This document shows, piece by piece, positions 60,759 to 64,000 of a stretch of 64,000 nt of DNA. The notes beneath the pieces are model-generated. The model was not told the DNA's origin, made no database searches, and saw only the letters and a list, made by a program, of their open reading frames with translations. The stretch is from NCBI GenBank assembly GCA_027625915.1, contig JANTQA010000030.1, positions 1,364,001 through 1,428,000 on the forward strand. The letters run 5' to 3'. Each line of letters begins with the position of its first letter. Position 1 is the first letter of the stretch. The translations under genes and the position numbers were made by a program. Source of the stretch: Anaeramoeba flamelloides. Taxonomy: Eukaryota > Metamonada > Anaeramoebidae.

Positions 60759-62560
60759 CTAAAAATATTGATAAATTCAAAATGAAAAAATTAATTTTTA
60801 TTTCTATTATTATATCTAATTTTGAAAAAAAAAAACAAAAAAAACATTATTTAAAATTCAATTTTTTTAACCCCCCACCCAGTATTTACAATTCTTGAAT
60901 TTTCTTTTTCCAGTTTTTACTTTGTTCAATATTTTGACAAATATTAATTAATTTAAATATTGGTGTTGGTTCCAGATTAATACGTTTTCAAAGATAAAAA
61001 TAGTTATTCTTATTAAAGAAGAATTTTTAAAAATTTAAAATCAACCATACTTTTAAACGAGCCAGTTTTCTTAAGAAATTGAATTCAAAAATATTATTGA
61101 AAGAAACAAACTCATTCAAGGATCAGATCAAAAGATTATTCTCAGAGGAAATCATTTGGTACAATTTCGATTTTTTTTTTTAATGTTGTGTAATTTTTTT
61201 CTATTTTTAGAATCTTGAGATGATAATGATAGAATCTTAGATTCTATTTTCTGTTTTTTTCACTTAAATAATATTGACCAACACTAAAAATAATAATAAC
61301 AATCAATTTAAACCCAAAAGTTGAAAATGAAATAAAACCAAATAGAATACTTTGTAATTTTTATTATTTTCATGAAAATACTTTTAATAATAATATAATT
61401 TGGTTGGTGAGATAAAACTCAGGAAAAAATTTCACTAATTATTGTGCTATTTTTTTGTTTTATTTTTTGAAAGTGTTTTTGGTTTATTGTTATTGTTTAA
61501 AATTTTCTTGTATTTGAGTGAAGAATTTTTGAAGTTAACTTTAGGTTAGTTTAAAATTTAGCTATTTTTTCTTTAGAAAATATTTGTGATTTAATAAAAT
61601 ATCAAAAAAATAATCAATCAGTTAAAAATTTTGATAAAATAAAATTTTACAAAATTTTGTTCTAAAAAAAAAAATACAAAAGAATATTTATTTTTTTAAA
61701 AAAATGACAAAGAATTTTTTTACATTGAAAAAATAATCCAAGTGAAATAAGTAAATTTTTTAAAGAAAGAAATGTTTTATTTATTCATAAATCTAGATAT
61801 GAAAGAATTTCTTAAAATAATTGACCAATCTCTATTAATAATAATTTAACCGATTTATTCCTAAACTTATTTAAAAAGGAATAGAAAACTCTTTGTATCT
61901 CCTATCAGATTCTCAATTTGGGTTCAAAAAAAAAAAAAAAAATCAGATCAAATACTAAAATCTTATCATCTTTCCGGAATACAAAATTTAGGACTTTTAC
62001 TTTAAAAAGTGAAAAATATTTACAAAAAAACATTGAAAAAGTGGAAAAGATAATTTTAAATAAATCAAAATAATTTTTCAAGCAATAAAAATTTGTCCAA
62101 TTGAGGAAAATTACAAATCTATACACATTAATAAACTTTTTTATAGACTAGAAATTTGTAATATGACTGGATTTTTTTTTTTTTTTTTTTTTTTAACATC
62201 TTCGATGTTTGGGGAAATCCAAAAGTCACCAAATTTTTGAAAATTAATATCCATTCTTCTAGAATTATTTATAAAAACGAGGAAAAAATAAACCACATAA
62301 GAATTTTTGTTTGTAAAAGAAGAAATAAACTCAAAAAGAAATTAGAAGGTCTTGGGTTTTGAAAATATCTCAAAAAAAGAATTAATTTTTTAAACAATCA
62401 ATGAAAATATTAATATGGAAATATAAAATTTTTATTCTTAAATCTAAATCTAAATAAATTTAGAAAAAACTTAATAATAAATAATTCTGGATGAAAGGTC
62501 AAGAATAATTAAAAATTAATTAGGATAATAATGATATAAAGAAACATTCGTGTTTTAGAG
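60759..62560. other. Gene-free AT-rich stretch
   Basis: No gene supported; the minus frame 61905-62126 is Phe-rich noise. Confidence 0.5.
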
Positions 62561-63400
62561 TGACGTGGAGTGTTTAGAGTTTTTTAATTTGAAATAAACA
62601 CAAAAATTAACTAAATTTTCATTTTATTTCTCAAAGTAAAAAGAACCTAACGGAATTTTTCTTGAGGTTTTCTATTTTATTGTGAAAATTTATTGATTTT
62701 CATAAGGATTTTTAGAGTTTTCTATTTATTTGTGAAGTTTTCTAGGTTTTTTTAGGTTTTCTATTTTATTTGGGTAATCATTATAGATTTTTGTTAGGTT
62801 TTTTTTTACTTTTTGTTTTATTTGTTAAATCTATCGATTTTCGTTAGTTTTTTTTTTTTACTTTTTGAAATAAACCGAAAATTTATTAATTTTTTTTTTA
62901 TTTCAAAAAGTAAAAAAAACCTAGAACTCTTCACAAATAAATAGAAAACTCAAAAAAAATAATGAAAATCTAGTTATTTTATACAATCAGTTTCACTTTT
63001 AAGGCACAAACTTTCAACGAAATTTAAGGCACAAAAAAAATCCCAGATTAAGGCACAAAATTCAAATTCTAGTAAAAATAATTTGTAAAAATAAATTACA
63101 AATTTTGTGCCTTAAATTTGAGATTTTTTTGTGTCTTAAAATTCATTGAAAGTTTGTGCCTTAAAAGTGAAACTGACTGTATATAAACAGAAAACTCAAG
63201 AAAAAATAACAGTACTTATCCAGAATTCAAAAGAATACAGAAAAATCAAAGATTTTACTCATTTTTTTTCAAATTCAAGAAAAGCTAACGTCCGTTTTTT
63301 TTAATTTCATAAATTAAAAAAAAAATTAAAAGTGACATAGAGTGCATAGGTTTTTTTTATTTCTAAAAGTAAAAAAACCCTAAAGCTCAAAGATGAAATT
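62561..63400. repeat. Hairpin-repeat module cluster, hairpin at 63217-63285
   Basis: Modules 'tctatttatttgtgaag' and 'tctaggttttttt' at 62690-62760 and their complements near 62915-62960, then M1 copy f, then the hairpin. Same architecture as 14.6-15.3 and 35.0-35.5 kb. Confidence 0.6.
62984..63179. mobile_element. M1 palindromic MITE, copy f
   Basis: 196 bp, TA both sides, ends AATCAGTTTCACTTTTAAGG and TTAAAAGTGAAACTGACTG; inserted in the hairpin-module cluster. One of the best-kept copies. Confidence 0.8.
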
Positions 63401-63721
63401 TAATCCCCCCTTCAAAATAAAACAAAAAAGAAAAAAATTGGTTTTTTCTTTCTTTCTTTTTTTTTTTTATCGAACTTTTTTATTTCCTAATAACAATTAA
63501 TTTAATAGTAATTATTTTCCTTTACACTTCATTTTAGTTAACTAAAATATTCCTATTCCTATCCCTCTTCCTTGTTTATTAATAAGAAAAAAATAAAACA
63601 AGTTATAAAATAAAAAAAAAAAAAAAAAAATTAAAAAAAAAAAAAATTTTTTCGTTTTAATATTAATTATCAAAAAAGGAGGAGAATTTTAATTATAGGG
63701 CAATATAATCCCCAAATAGTA
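63401..63721. other. Gene-free AT-rich stretch
   Basis: Poly-A/T runs only. Confidence 0.5.
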
Positions 63722-63919
63722 AAATTAGTTACTTTTAGAAGATATAAACTTTGATCCGATATGAAGTTATAAAAAAAAAATTTCTAATTAAGCTACTTTT
63801 TTCTTTATTTTTTTGAATTAAATGATTAAACAACAATTGAAAAATTTTTCAAAAGTTGAACTATTTCCTGAACTTAAGTTTCTTTTTCAGATGTTATGTA
63901 TTAAAAGTAGTACTAACTG
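63722..63919. mobile_element. M1 palindromic MITE, copy g (decayed)
   Basis: Flanked by TA at 63720-63721 and 63920-63921, 198 bp. The ends AAATTAGTTACTTTTAGAAG and TTAAAAGTAGTACTAACTG still match the family, but the interior has largely diverged. Confidence 0.6.
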
Positions 63920-64000
63920 TAAAATGTAAATAAGAAAAAATATTTAATTTTTTTCTATTTCTTCCATGGGATGAATCTTCTTTATATTGGGAAGAAGAGT

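Overview
The window is nuclear DNA from a very AT-rich, intron-bearing unicellular eukaryote. Genes are sparse. Coding stretches stand out by higher GC and by Lys/Glu/Asn/Gln-rich low-complexity runs, and the space between them is A/T homopolymer and small repeats. Introns inferred by joining reading frames are about 80-480 nt, start GTA (one GTG) and end AG. No bacterial operon signals, CRISPR, rRNA or tRNA were seen. Style and content (poly-Asn, KEKE tracts, alpha-kinase-type vWA domain) would fit an amoeboid protist such as Anaeramoeba or a dictyostelid. The species cannot be fixed from sequence alone.

Readable host genes: a small secreted Cys-rich protein (1.7-2.1 kb, minus); a Gln/Asn-rich gene with frame breaks (6.2-7.2 kb); a poly-Asn pseudogene (12.1-13.2 kb); a five-exon NECAB homologue with EF-hands plus an ABM domain (17.6-19.8 kb); a leucine-rich-repeat protein (24.6 kb); a small two-exon gene (29.5 kb); a DBF4-type zinc-finger protein (32.5 kb); a vWA protein (36.2 kb); U3 snoRNA on the minus strand (40.1-40.3 kb); a divergent Sec23 (41.0-44.1 kb); a Lys-rich unknown (47.4-48.8 kb, minus); an MPP6 exosome cofactor (54.4 kb); and a T/K-type cyclin (59.3-60.8 kb). 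Together they cover calcium sensing, COPII transport, replication licensing, rRNA processing and RNA decay. They are separate housekeeping genes rather than one pathway.

The rest is dominated by short non-autonomous DNA elements with inverted termini: seven copies of a ~197-bp near-palindrome at TA sites, three copies of a ~0.5-kb element with AGTAG ends, a fresh 376-bp element with almost perfect 98-bp termini, two longer foldback elements, two LINE 3' fragments, a dispersed ~67-bp hairpin, and several unclassified repeat families. Several are nested and so give a relative order of insertion. No retroviral or other virus-like element was recognised.

The most notable items are the NECAB homologue, the U3 snoRNA gene and the nested inverted-repeat elements. 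All splice sites are inferred by eye. Homopolymer-associated frame slips at 6.6, 12.2 and 36.3 kb may be assembly errors rather than biology.
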